A DNA stretch of 64,000 bases from contig NZ_AP022613.1 in assembly GCF_010730195.1 (NCBI RefSeq), positions 1,302,001-1,366,000 of the forward strand, given 5' to 3'. The position numbers were made by a program, and so were the translations under genes. This DNA comes from Mycobacterium conspicuum. Its GTDB lineage: Bacteria; Actinomycetota; Actinomycetes; Mycobacteriales; Mycobacteriaceae. Below the pieces are notes generated by a model that made no database searches, was not told the DNA's origin, and saw only the letters and a list, made by a program, of their open reading frames with translations. Shown here in pieces: positions 16,873 to 25,731 of this stretch (the stretch's first letter is position 1; each line of letters opens with the position of its first letter).

Positions 16873-18039
16873 ATGGACTTCAGCGAACCCGAGAACTGGG
16901 CCCGGATCCGCCGCGAGGCAGAGCACTTCACCGCCGAACACGTCACTCGCGAGGTGATCGAGCATGAGCGCCGGACCGGCGACGGCGTTGATCGAGCGCT
17001 GACCCGGAAGCTGGGGGAGCGCGGCTGGATCGCGTCGGGGTGGCCGGTCGTCGAGGGTGGCGCCGGACTGGATCCGTTCGAGGCGGCCGCGCTGTGGAAC
17101 GCATTGCGCAAGGGAGGCGTGCCGACCGCGGGCCCGGGAACGACCATGCTGCCGGCGAACGCCATCCGCGCCACCGGCTCCGCTGAACTCAAGGCCAGAA
17201 TCCTGCCAGGCGTCGCCGCCGGTGAAATCCTGATCTGTCTGGGCTACACCGAGCCGGCAGGGGGCTCGGATGTGTTCGCCTGCGCGACCCGGTCTCAGCG
17301 CGACGGCGAGGAGTGGATCGTCAACGGGCAGAAGATCTTCACGACGTTCGCGCATCTCGCGGACTACTGCTTCCTGCTCACCCGCTCGCAGTCCGGGTCG
17401 GCGGGGCCGCGGGGCCTGACGATGCTGCTGGTACCGCTGGACACGCCCGGCATCGAGATCCAGGCGGTGCGCACCATGGGTCACGAGCGCACCAATATCG
17501 TGTTCTACAACGACGTGCGGGTGGCCGATGCGAACCGAGTCGGCGAGGCACACCAAGGCTTCGCCGTGATGCGGGCGGCGCTCGAGGCCGAACAGAATGT
17601 TGCCCCCGGTTCACGCACCGGGTGGGTCGCTGACGATGCGCTAGAGTTCGCGCGCACGCACTGCGGACCCGACGGCACCGAGCTGATCACCGATGTCCTG
17701 GTCCGCGAACGCCTGGCCCGGATGGCAATGGAAGCCGAGGTGGCCGACCTGCTGGATTTGCGAGTGGCCTTCCTTGACGCGGAAGGGGACAAGCCGGGCC
17801 CGGTGTCGGCGCTCTTCGGGCCGGAAAGTTACGTGCGCGCGTCAGCCGCGGCGATCGACATCGCGGGGGCCGCGGGCATGATCGACTGGACCGATCCGCA
17901 GAGCGCGGTGGATGGCAGCCTGGACGCGCACTATCGGAGTGCCGTCGCGACAACAATCTACGGTGGATCCAGCGAGGTGCTGCGCAGCCTCATCGTGGAG
18001 AACCGGCTGGGGTTGCCGCGCAGCCGTCCACGGCGGTGA
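16873..18039 (+). CDS. Acyl-CoA dehydrogenase, FAD-motif-bearing subunit
   Basis: A 388-residue FadE protein. The middle-domain signature ICLGYTEPAGGSDVFACATRS, NGQKIFTTFAH and the C-terminal TIYGGSSEVLRSLIVENRLGLPR are present. As in the other long subunits of this window, the MCAD-type Glu is Gly; Glu in RAALEAEQNV is the candidate base (inference). It pairs with the gene just upstream. A convergent SDR gene ends 21 bp downstream. Confidence 0.9.
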   Translation: MDFSEPENWARIRREAEHFTAEHVTREVIEHERRTGDGVDRALTRKLGERGWIASGWPVVEGGAGLDPFEAAALWNALRKGGVPTAGPGTTMLPANAIRATGSAELKARILPGVAAGEILICLGYTEPAGGSDVFACATRSQRDGEEWIVNGQKIFTTFAHLADYCFLLTRSQSGSAGPRGLTMLLVPLDTPGIEIQAVRTMGHERTNIVFYNDVRVADANRVGEAHQGFAVMRAALEAEQNVAPGSRTGWVADDALEFARTHCGPDGTELITDVLVRERLARMAMEAEVADLLDLRVAFLDAEGDKPGPVSALFGPESYVRASAAAIDIAGAAGMIDWTDPQSAVDGSLDAHYRSAVATTIYGGSSEVLRSLIVENRLGLPRSRPRR

Positions 18040-18060
18040 CACACTGAGAAGGCAACGCCC

Positions 18061-18864
18061 TCAGAGGAAGTCGCTGCCACCGTCGACGTTGATGTGGGCT
18101 CCGGTCATGTACGTGTTGTCGGGTGAGGCGCAGAACGCGATGACCGCGGCAACCTCGTGAGGCAGCCCGAGCCGACCCAGGTCCACCGACATGCCGTGGC
18201 CGCGCCCCAGCAATGCGAAGGCACCCACTGGGTCATCCGTCGCAATCCCGGCGGAGGCGAGCACCGGTCGCGCCCAATCGGTGAGGATCGGCCCCGGGGC
18301 GACGGCGTTGACCAAGATGGCGTCGCTCGCCAGACTGCGGGCGAGGTTCTTCGTCACGCTCAGTAGCGCGCTCTTTGCCGCGGTGTAGCTCACCAACCCC
18401 GCCGACTGGTGCTGCACCGACATCGCCGTCACGTTCACCACCCGGGCCCACTCCGCGGCTCGCAGCAGCGGCAACGCCGCACGCACGCAGCGCACTGCGC
18501 ACAACACCCCATCGTCGAACGCCGCTGTCCACTGCGCGTCGCCAAGGTCCTCGAAGCAACCGGCCCCCGTTGGACCGGCGGCATTGACCAGCACGTTGAG
18601 TGCGCCCCACCGCACACCAACCGTCGCGAAGATGGCCTCGACGTCCGACGCCGAGCCCAGATCCGCGTTCAACGGCAGCACCTCCGGACTGCCGGCGGCT
18701 GCCAATTTCGCTGCGGTCTCCGTCAGCCGGGCTTCGTTCCTGCCGATGACGCCGACCCGGGCGCCCTGTTCGGCCAGGCACAATGCGGTCGCAAGTCCGA
18801 TGCCGCGGGTGCCCCCGGCAATCACCGCGGTCGCGTCGGCGAATCCAAGGTCCACGATGGTCAC
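18061..18864 (-). CDS. Short-chain dehydrogenase/reductase with altered active-site Ser
   Basis: A 267-residue SDR. The cofactor motif GGTRGIG is at 17-23, NAAG at 94-97, and YTAAK gives Tyr160 and Lys164. The residue 13 before Tyr, normally the catalytic Ser, is Ala147 (V-N-V-T-A-M-S-V); Thr146 or Ser149 might take its place, or the activity may differ. The GTG start follows the stop of the upstream SDR by 3 bp, so the two SDRs are co-transcribed. It probably acts on a hydroxy/oxo step of the same pathway (context only). Confidence 0.85.
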   Translation of the reverse strand: MTIVDLGFADATAVIAGGTRGIGLATALCLAEQGARVGVIGRNEARLTETAAKLAAAGSPEVLPLNADLGSASDVEAIFATVGVRWGALNVLVNAAGPTGAGCFEDLGDAQWTAAFDDGVLCAVRCVRAALPLLRAAEWARVVNVTAMSVQHQSAGLVSYTAAKSALLSVTKNLARSLASDAILVNAVAPGPILTDWARPVLASAGIATDDPVGAFALLGRGHGMSVDLGRLGLPHEVAAVIAFCASPDNTYMTGAHINVDGGSDFL

Positions 18865-18867
18865 CGG

Positions 18868-19632
18868 CTACTTCGGCGCGAACCGTTGGCCGGCGTCGAG
18901 TCGGATGGTCGACCCGTTGAGCATCTGGTTCTCGACAATGGACAGCGCCAAGGAGGCGTACTCGTCGGGCTTTCCCATCCGACGCGGGAAGGCCGCGTCG
19001 CGGGTCAGCTCACCAGCCATTTTCTCCGGAATCCGCGATGTGATCCCGGTCGCGAACAGGCTAGGCGCGACGGCGGTGACCCGGATGCCGAGGCTGCCGA
19101 GATCACGTGCCATCGTCAAACTCATGCCGGCGATCGCGGCCTTGGCGGCGCTGTAGGCGACCTGGCCGATCTGCCCTTCGAACGCGGCAATCGAGGACGT
19201 GTTGACGATGACGCCGCGTTCGTCGTCGACGGGCTCATTTCGGCTCATGTGCCAAGCCTGTAACCGGTTCAGGTTGAAGGTGGCGATCAGGTTGAGCTCG
19301 ATCACCGACCGAAAGGCGTCCAAAGGGTGTGGTCCGCTCTTGGACAGCGTTCGCGCCGATACCCCGCCCCCGGCCGTGTTGACGGCGATGTGCAGGGCAC
19401 CCAGGTTTTCGACGGCCTCCGCTAACGCGGCCTCCGCGCCGTCGCAATCGGTCGCGTCGCATGGGTGAAACGACGCACCGGCGCCCAGTTCCCTGACCAC
19501 GGCGGCTCCGTCCGACCTCGGTAGGTCCAGCACGGCGACCTTTGCGCCACGCTCGGCCAGCCGCTCGGCGGTCGCCCGTCCCATGCCCGAGGCGCCTCCA
19601 ACGACCACGGCGGCGCTGTCCTTGACCCTCAC
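18868..19632 (-). CDS. SDR, HSD10-like 3-hydroxyacyl-CoA dehydrogenase
   Basis: A 254-residue SDR. GGASGMG is at 12-18. Asp36 at the end of beta-strand 2 (VAVLDLPRSDG) points to NAD(H). Catalytic residues are Ser147, Tyr160 and Lys164 (GQIGQVAYSAAKAA). The insert after N-T-A-G and the AFEGQIGQVAYSAAKAAIAGMSLTMARDL block resemble type-2 3-hydroxyacyl-CoA/17-beta-hydroxysteroid dehydrogenases, a class able to use branched-chain acyl-CoA and steroids. It is divergent from the DUF35-thiolase fusion gene across 154 bp. A close relative is encoded at 33633. Confidence 0.88.
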   Translation of the reverse strand: MRVKDSAAVVVGGASGMGRATAERLAERGAKVAVLDLPRSDGAAVVRELGAGASFHPCDATDCDGAEAALAEAVENLGALHIAVNTAGGGVSARTLSKSGPHPLDAFRSVIELNLIATFNLNRLQAWHMSRNEPVDDERGVIVNTSSIAAFEGQIGQVAYSAAKAAIAGMSLTMARDLGSLGIRVTAVAPSLFATGITSRIPEKMAGELTRDAAFPRRMGKPDEYASLALSIVENQMLNGSTIRLDAGQRFAPK

Positions 19633-19694
19633 GCGAACCCCTGTCTGCTGCGATGACGGATTGTCGTGTTACGAGGTCATCACAGTACACATAA

Positions 19695-19711
19695 GTAGAG
19701 TCTCCCTCTAC
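19695..19711. promoter_or_regulatory. Inverted repeat between SDR operon and DUF35-thiolase gene
   Basis: GTAGAG, five bases, CTCTAC lies in the 154-bp divergent region, 63 bp upstream of the - strand SDR start and 76 bp upstream of the + strand gene. It is a candidate operator; the surrounding 60 bp are notably AT-rich for this genome, as expected for promoters. Confidence 0.45.
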
Positions 19712-19786
19712 CATAACGGCGGATCTAATATTCGTAATCTGCTACGGTTCGTGTTGTTTATTCGTCGGTTGCGACCCGGAGGTGCG

Positions 19787-21457
19787 ATGACAGTGCGCGG
19801 GCACGCCGAGCCGGTTGCGCGTCCCTTGCCCCACGCGAGCATCAGCACCGAGTCGTTCTGGACCAGCGGAGCCGACGGCCGGCTCAGGGTCGCCCAATGC
19901 CAATCGTGCAGCCGATTCCACCACCCACCGAGCCCGATCTGTCCGCAGTGCCGCAGCATCGAGGTGGCGATGACGCCCGTATCCGGACGCGCCACGGTCG
20001 CCGGTTTCACCGTGAACCACCAGCAGTGGCTGCCGGGCTTCCCGCCGCCCTACGTCGTCGCCGTGGTCGCCATCGCCGAAGACCCCTCGGCCCGGCTCAC
20101 CACGAACATCGTTGGCTGCGAACCCGACGACGTCGCCATCGGCCTGCGGGTCAAGGTGGTGTTCGAGCCGCACGACGACATCTGGATCCCACTGTTCGAA
20201 CCGGATTCCGAGGCATCCGGGCCCGGACCGGTCCCAGGCCCGGGTGACCTAACTTCCCACGTGCGGCCCATGTCGTCGCCCCACAAATTCGAAGACAAGG
20301 TGGCGCTCACCGGGGTCGGCAGCTCGACGATCGGGCGTCGCCTGATGGTAGATCCGCTGTCACTGACAATGACGGCGTGCCTGCGCGCCGTCGCGGACGC
20401 GGGGCTGAGCCTGGCCGACATCGACGGCCTGGCCACCTATCCGGGAGGACTCGCCGGCGGGATGTCGGAGGGCGGGGTCACCGCCGTCGAGGAGGCGCTG
20501 CGCATTCGACCCACCTGGATCTGCGGCGGGGCTGAAGTGCCCGGGCCCAGCGGCAGTGTCGTGTCCGCCATGCTCGCCGTCGCGGCCGGGCTGTGCCGGC
20601 ATGTGTTGTGTTTTCGGACCGTGTGGGAATCGACGCACACGACCCTCGCCAGGCGCGCGAAGTCCGCGGCCGGGGCGGGCCGGGCGTCGGGCATGTTCGA
20701 ATGGCGGGCACCGTTCGGCGCCATGTCGGCCGCCAACTGGATCGGGGTCAACGCCTCACACTACTTTTGGCGCTACGGCGGCGACCGCGCCTCGACGTTG
20801 GCACCCATCGCCCTGACCGCGCGCGCGAACGCGTCGCGAAATCCGGCCGCGATCTACCGCGACCCTCTCACCCTGGACGATTATTTGTCGGCGCGGATGA
20901 TCAGCTCGCCGTTCGGCCTCTACGACTGCGACGTGCCGTGCGACGGGGCGATCGCCGTGATCGTGTCGTCGATCGACACGGCAGCGGACCGACCGAAACC
21001 CGCGGTGCTGGTCGAAGCGGTCGGCACCCAGGTGCTCGACCGAATCTCTTGGGACCAGGACACTCTCACGCACGAGCCGCAGGTCTTTGGACCCGCCGCG
21101 CATCTGTGGACCAGAACCAGCCTGCGGCCCGACGATGTCGACGTCGCCGAGCTTTACGACGGATTCACCTTCAACGCCGTGTCGTGGCTGGAGGCGCTCG
21201 GCTTCTGCGGTCTCGGAGAGGCCGCGGATTTCCTCGACGGCGGAAGGACGATCGCGCTGGACGGGAAGTTACCGCTGAATACCCATGGCGGTCAGCTGTC
21301 GGCGGGACGGACCCACGGCTTCGGCTTCGTGGCCGAGGCCATCGCGCAATTGCGCGGCGAGGCGGCCGAGCGCCAGGTCGCCGACGCCCGGGTTGCGGTC
21401 GTCACCACCGGCGGCGGCACCCCCGGGGGCGCATTGCTGCTGCGACGGGCGCACTGA
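19787..21457 (+). CDS. DUF35 zinc-ribbon/OB-fold protein fused to Ltp2-like thiolase-fold domain
   Basis: A 556-residue two-domain protein. Residues 1-140 are a DUF35 module: a zinc ribbon with Cys38, Cys41, Cys52 and Cys55 (CQSC and CPQC), then an OB-fold. From about 170 to the end is a thiolase/lipid-transfer-protein fold (KVALTGVGSSTIGRRL, YDGFTFNAVSWLEALGF, NTHGGQLSAGRTHGFGF). The nucleophilic Cys position of true thiolases reads GPSG, so it should not thiolyse. The pattern fits Ltp2-type retro-aldolases, which in steroid side-chain breakdown work with the DUF35 part of ChsH2. The ATG at 19787 has a GGAGG site 5 bases upstream. Two acyl-CoA dehydrogenase genes follow. Confidence 0.87.
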   Translation: MTVRGHAEPVARPLPHASISTESFWTSGADGRLRVAQCQSCSRFHHPPSPICPQCRSIEVAMTPVSGRATVAGFTVNHQQWLPGFPPPYVVAVVAIAEDPSARLTTNIVGCEPDDVAIGLRVKVVFEPHDDIWIPLFEPDSEASGPGPVPGPGDLTSHVRPMSSPHKFEDKVALTGVGSSTIGRRLMVDPLSLTMTACLRAVADAGLSLADIDGLATYPGGLAGGMSEGGVTAVEEALRIRPTWICGGAEVPGPSGSVVSAMLAVAAGLCRHVLCFRTVWESTHTTLARRAKSAAGAGRASGMFEWRAPFGAMSAANWIGVNASHYFWRYGGDRASTLAPIALTARANASRNPAAIYRDPLTLDDYLSARMISSPFGLYDCDVPCDGAIAVIVSSIDTAADRPKPAVLVEAVGTQVLDRISWDQDTLTHEPQVFGPAAHLWTRTSLRPDDVDVAELYDGFTFNAVSWLEALGFCGLGEAADFLDGGRTIALDGKLPLNTHGGQLSAGRTHGFGFVAEAIAQLRGEAAERQVADARVAVVTTGGGTPGGALLLRRAH

Positions 21458-21473
21458 TGCGAAGGACGGACGT

Positions 21474-22673
21474 ATGAAGCTGGAACAGGATCCTGAGATC
21501 GATCAGTTCCGCGCGGAGGTCAGAGGTTTCCTCGAGAAACACCGCCCAGCGGTGCGCACGAAGGGCAGAGCTGGGACCCGCGCACCCGAAGCCGAGGACA
21601 TCCCCGCCCTCCGGTCATGGACCGCCCGGCTTTTCGAAGCCGGATACGTGGGTGCTGACTGGCCCTCCGAATGGGGCGGTGTCGGCGCCAAGGACGCGCT
21701 CCGCGCGACCGTCGTGGGTGAGGAGATGGCGCGGGCGCGGGTGCCCACGCCGATCGGCGCCGGCCTGCTGGCGGCCGCGGCCCTCATCCACTGCGGGCGC
21801 CACGACCAGCAGCAGCGCTACCTGCCCCGGATCCGGACCGGCGAGGACATCTGGTGCCAGCTGTTCAGCGAGCCCAGCGCGGGCAGCGACCTGGCCGGCC
21901 TGTCCACCCGCGCGCGTCGCGACGGCGATGACTTCGTCGTCGACGGCCAAAAGGTCTGGACCACGAACGGCCAACACGCCCAGCTCGGCTACCTGTTGGC
22001 TCGAACCAACCCCGATGTTCCCAAGCACGCGGGCATCACCGCGTTCATCCTGGACATGACCAGTCCGGGCGTCGACGTGCGGCCGCTCCGCGAGATCACC
22101 GGCACCAGTGACTTCAACGAAGTCTTCTTCGACGGCGTCCGGATACCGAAGGACAACGTGCTCGGCGAAGTCGACGAAGGCTGGAAGGTCGCCACCACCA
22201 GCCTCGTCGAGGAGCGCTCCAGTGTGGGCACCGCGGGCATCGTCATGCTGCGCGCGGTGCGCGATGCGGTAACGATGGCGCGGTCACTGCGGCGCGGATC
22301 CCGCGCCGCGCTGGACAACGATGCGGTCCGCCAAGACATCGGCCGGCTCTACGCGGCCGCGCGGGTCAACGTTCGGCTGGGCCAATACAACCTGTCGCGC
22401 GCGTTGAGTGGCGAGGCCGATCCCGGCGACGCCCCTTTGGCCAAGGTGCTCTACAGCGAAAGCAATCTCGCGCTCACCGAGTTCGGACTCGGACTCCAAG
22501 GCACCGACGCGCTGCTCACCGACGACGACCCCGAGGCGATCGCCGGCGGTTGGTGGCAGGACGCGTTCCTGTATTCGCGAGCTCTGACGATCGCCGGTGG
22601 CACCAACGAGGTGTTGCGCAACATCATCGCCGAGCGCTCGCTCGGATTGCCCAGGGAACCGCGCGGTTCCTGA
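21474..22673 (+). CDS. Acyl-CoA dehydrogenase, FAD-motif-bearing subunit
   Basis: A 399-residue FadE. Signatures are WCQLFSEPSAGSDLAGLSTRA (128-146), DGQKVWTTNGQHA and the C-terminal TIAGGTNEVLRNIIAERSLGLPR. Glu246/Glu247 in SLVEERSS is the likely catalytic-base region because the MCAD Glu is Gly (inference). It begins 16 bp after the fusion gene and is followed after 18 bp by a second dehydrogenase, making the third long/short pair in this window. With the DUF35-thiolase gene it forms a three-gene dehydrogenase/retro-aldolase operon. Confidence 0.92.
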   Translation: MKLEQDPEIDQFRAEVRGFLEKHRPAVRTKGRAGTRAPEAEDIPALRSWTARLFEAGYVGADWPSEWGGVGAKDALRATVVGEEMARARVPTPIGAGLLAAAALIHCGRHDQQQRYLPRIRTGEDIWCQLFSEPSAGSDLAGLSTRARRDGDDFVVDGQKVWTTNGQHAQLGYLLARTNPDVPKHAGITAFILDMTSPGVDVRPLREITGTSDFNEVFFDGVRIPKDNVLGEVDEGWKVATTSLVEERSSVGTAGIVMLRAVRDAVTMARSLRRGSRAALDNDAVRQDIGRLYAAARVNVRLGQYNLSRALSGEADPGDAPLAKVLYSESNLALTEFGLGLQGTDALLTDDDPEAIAGGWWQDAFLYSRALTIAGGTNEVLRNIIAERSLGLPREPRGS

Positions 22674-22691
22674 CGTCTTCGGAGGTAAGTC

Positions 22692-23825
22692 GTGGATTTC
22701 ACCGTGAGTGACGAACAACGGATGCTCGTCGAAAGCAGCCGCAAATTGCTGGCACGCGAATCGCCGATCAGCCGCGTGCGCGAACTCGCCGATTCCGATG
22801 ATGACCGCGGCTACGACGAGCGCGTCTGGCAGCGCGGCGCGGAACTGGGGTGGGCGGGATTGCTTATCGCCGAGGAATACGACGGTCTGGGGCGCGATCT
22901 GGTGGACGTCGCCCTGATCGCCGAAGAACACGGCAGGACGGTGCAGCCGGGGCCACTCATCGGCAACACCCTTGCGGCTGTGGCGATCTCACAATCGGGA
23001 CGTGACGACCTGTGCTCGCAGGTACTGCCGCTACTGGCCGGCGGCGAGGCCGTCGCAGGATGGGCATTCGCCGAGGCGCGCCAGCCGTGGGAAGCCGACG
23101 CCATTTGCACGGCAGCCCGTGACCACGCCGACGGCTACCGGCTGGAGGGCATCAAGACCGCCGTGCAAGACGCCGATAACGCTCGCTGGATCTTGGTCAC
23201 CACGCGCCTCGGAGGCCGCCTGGCGCAGTTCCTTGTCGACCGGCGGGCCCCAGGACTGCTTGTGCGCCGACAGCGCACCCTCGACATCACCAGGCGCCTC
23301 GACGAGGTTGCCCTGGAGGATGTGGTGGTGGCGCCTTCGGCGCTGCTGTACGTCGGCGAAGCTGCCGAAGCCGCGCTCGCACACCAGAACCGTTGCGGCG
23401 CTGTGCTTGTCAGCGCCGACGACATCGGCGTCGGCGAGGCCGTGCTGGAGATGACCGTTCAGTACGCAAAGCTGCGGGTCCAGTTCGGGCGCGCCATCGG
23501 CAGCTTCCAGGCCGTCAAACACAAATGCGCAACGATGCGAATGTGGCTGCAAGCCTCGAAGGCCGCCACCTACTACGCCGCGATGTCGGTGGCGGCCGAT
23601 GCGGACGACGCCGAGGAAGCCGCCAGCGTCGCGAAGGCTTACACGTCGTCGGCGATCGCCGCTCTGACGAGTGAAGCTCTTCAGGTGCACGGCGGTATCG
23701 GCTTCACCTGGGAACACGACCTGCATCTTTATCACCGCCGGGCCAAGGCGAACCAGGTCCTGTTCGGCGATCCCTATTTGCACCACGAGCGACTCGCGGC
23801 GGCGCTGGAAGCGGCTACCGCCTAA
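22692..23825 (+). CDS. Acyl-CoA dehydrogenase, short partner subunit
   Basis: A 377-residue FadE-like protein. It starts DFTVSDEQRMLVESSRKLLARESP, carries YAKLRVQFGRAIGSFQAVKHKCA, and ends with LQVHGGIGFTWEHDLHLYHRRAKANQVLFGDP, the C-terminal helix block. The mid-region lacks the S-E-P-x-A-G-S-D FAD loop (GWAFAEARQPWEAD instead), as expected of the partner subunit. The GTG at 22692 lies behind GGAGG. The stop overlaps the convergent esterase gene. Confidence 0.9.
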   Translation: MDFTVSDEQRMLVESSRKLLARESPISRVRELADSDDDRGYDERVWQRGAELGWAGLLIAEEYDGLGRDLVDVALIAEEHGRTVQPGPLIGNTLAAVAISQSGRDDLCSQVLPLLAGGEAVAGWAFAEARQPWEADAICTAARDHADGYRLEGIKTAVQDADNARWILVTTRLGGRLAQFLVDRRAPGLLVRRQRTLDITRRLDEVALEDVVVAPSALLYVGEAAEAALAHQNRCGAVLVSADDIGVGEAVLEMTVQYAKLRVQFGRAIGSFQAVKHKCATMRMWLQASKAATYYAAMSVAADADDAEEAASVAKAYTSSAIAALTSEALQVHGGIGFTWEHDLHLYHRRAKANQVLFGDPYLHHERLAAALEAATA

Positions 23826-24763
23826 GAGTTGACCGTGGGCAAGCCGAACTGGCGAGCCAGCCAGTCCGCGCTGTCGCGCGCTGCGGTCCGGGCGACCGAG
23901 GTGTCGGCGAACATGTCGAAGCCGTGCACGGCGCCGGCGTAGACGTGCAGTTCGGTGGGTACCGCCGCCCGGCACAGCCGCGCGGCGAAATCGATCGACT
24001 CGTCGCGCAGGCAGTCCGCCGTGCCGATGCCGATGAATGTCGATGGCAGGCCGCCCAATTCGGTCGCCCGCGCCGGTGCCGCATCCCCCGGCACGTGGTC
24101 CGTGCCGTACCGGTCGCCGAGATAACTGCGCCAGCCGAACGTGTTGGATTCGCGGGACCATATCGGCAAGCCGTCGAGTTGGCTCGACGGGGTGAGGCCG
24201 CGGTCATCGAGCATCGGATACTCCAGGTATAGGAAAGCGAGCGGGGCGTTCGCGTGGTCACGCCACCGCATGGCCAGACCCGCGGCGAGTGCCCCACCGG
24301 CACTGCGTCCGCCGACCCCGACCCGTCGCGCGTCGATGCGCAGATCATCGGCGTGCTCGACGACGAAGCGCAGCCCGGCCTCGCAGTCGTCCAGCGGTGT
24401 GGGATAAGGCGATTCGGGCGCCAGCCGGTATTCGACGCTGACGCAGACGCAACCCAACGAGCGGCACCACTCGATCAGGCGCGCATCGTCCATGTGCCGG
24501 TTGCCGATCACCATCCCCCCGCCGTGCATCCAGAACAGGACGGGCGGCTCGGCCGCGGATTCGACGGGTCGCAGCACCGACAGCGCGACGCCGCCGCGTT
24601 CCGTGGCCAGCTCGACGCGCTCGACGTCCGGTGCCGACTGCGGCTCGAACATCGACCCGCTGCGCATGGCCGGAAGTGCGTCGAGCGAGAAGTCGAAATC
24701 GGGGAATCCGCGCACACTTTCACAGATCTCCGGGTCGATCCACACGGAATTGGTCTCCGTCAT
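23822..24763 (-). CDS. Alpha/beta hydrolase, HSL-family esterase
   Basis: A 313-residue carboxylesterase or lipase-like enzyme of the hormone-sensitive-lipase family. The oxyanion motif HGGG is at 80-83, the nucleophile Ser154 in GRSAGG, the acid Asp250 or Asp254 in IGTADCLRDES and the base His280 in AVHGFD. No signal peptide or membrane segment is visible, so it is cytosolic. The ATG at 24763 overlaps the SDR stop; upstream codons are the antisense of that SDR. It may open a lactone or ester in the pathway (context only). Confidence 0.9.
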   Translation of the reverse strand: MTETNSVWIDPEICESVRGFPDFDFSLDALPAMRSGSMFEPQSAPDVERVELATERGGVALSVLRPVESAAEPPVLFWMHGGGMVIGNRHMDDARLIEWCRSLGCVCVSVEYRLAPESPYPTPLDDCEAGLRFVVEHADDLRIDARRVGVGGRSAGGALAAGLAMRWRDHANAPLAFLYLEYPMLDDRGLTPSSQLDGLPIWSRESNTFGWRSYLGDRYGTDHVPGDAAPARATELGGLPSTFIGIGTADCLRDESIDFAARLCRAAVPTELHVYAGAVHGFDMFADTSVARTAARDSADWLARQFGLPTVNS

Positions 24764-25593
24764 CCGCCGACACCCATCAGGTGCTTGCCCGCCCCCACGA
24801 GTCCACCGTCGACTCGAATGTCGCAGCCGGAGATGAACGCTGCGGCGTCGGATTCCAGGAAGGCCACCGCGGCGGCGATGTCCTCTGGGCGCCCCGGCAG
24901 CGGCCGGTCCGGGCGCTTGACCGGGGTCACCTCGATCATCACCGGGATGATCTCCTGACGATCCAGTTCCAGCCTGCCCATCGGCGTGTCGATCAGGCCG
25001 GGCGAGATCGCGACCGTGCGGCCGCCCCTTTTGCCCCACGGCGTGGCGAGGCGTTCGGCCAGACGGGTCACGCCGCGTTTGGCCAGGACGTAGGCCGTGG
25101 CACTGTCGAGGGCGTCGCCCATGGCCTGTTCGACCGCGGCCAGGAAGCCATCGGCAAGCGGGTCGTCGAGCAACGGTTCCACGGCGGCGGGGACGTCGCT
25201 ATATCCGGCGATCGATCCGATCAGGATCGCGGAGCTGCCGGGGTTAACCAAAGGGAACAAGGCGTCGGTGATGCGCACCGATCCGGCCAGGTCCACGTCG
25301 AGCACCGTGGCCGCGTCGGCCATTTCCGGCGAGACACCCGCGGTGTGCACGAGGCAGCGTAGACGGCCAAGCTCGTGTACCCGATCGGCGACCGCGGCGA
25401 CATCAGCCGGGGAGGTGATGTCGCAGCGCAGCGTCTCGACGTGCGTCCCGTGCGCGCTCAGGGCCTTGCGCGCCTGGTCGAGTAGGTCCTCGCGCACGTC
25501 TACGAGGAGGAGACGCCCGCGGCTGGCCAGTGCACGGGCGCAGGCCATTCCCATCCCGCCCGCACCTCCTGTGATCACCAGAACGTTGTCCAC
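24760..25593 (-). CDS. SDR with 28-residue insert before catalytic Tyr
   Basis: A 277-residue SDR. TGGAGGMG is at 8-15 and HTAG replaces NNAG at 83-86. Ser127 and Tyr168/Lys172 (AYVLAKRGV) are catalytic, but 41 rather than 13 residues separate Ser from Tyr. The insert (SDVPAAVEPLLDDPLADGF onward) is typical of the bacterial 3-alpha-hydroxysteroid/carveol-type SDR subgroup. VDVRED at the end of beta-2 suggests NAD(H). The GTG start at 25593 heads a two-gene operon with the esterase. Confidence 0.87.
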   Translation of the reverse strand: MDNVLVITGGAGGMGMACARALASRGRLLLVDVREDLLDQARKALSAHGTHVETLRCDITSPADVAAVADRVHELGRLRCLVHTAGVSPEMADAATVLDVDLAGSVRITDALFPLVNPGSSAILIGSIAGYSDVPAAVEPLLDDPLADGFLAAVEQAMGDALDSATAYVLAKRGVTRLAERLATPWGKRGGRTVAISPGLIDTPMGRLELDRQEIIPVMIEVTPVKRPDRPLPGRPEDIAAAVAFLESDAAAFISGCDIRVDGGLVGAGKHLMGVGG

Positions 25594-25712
25594 AGTTATC
25601 GGGGTCCTCTCAGGGTGGAATCGCTACCGGCCCAGCCGCCTGACGCATGATTCAACAGACGGAAGTGTGCCACGGAAGTAACTTATGCTACGCAATACGA
25701 GAGACCTAGGTT

Positions 25713-25731
25713 GTCACAAAAAGAATGTGAC
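25713..25731. promoter_or_regulatory. Inverted repeat GTCACA-n7-TGTGAC
   Basis: Exact 6-bp arms around an A-rich centre, 120 bp upstream of the SDR start codon on the - strand. The half-site GTCAC also appears in the TetR operator at 38560, so a related regulator could bind (weak inference). Confidence 0.4.
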
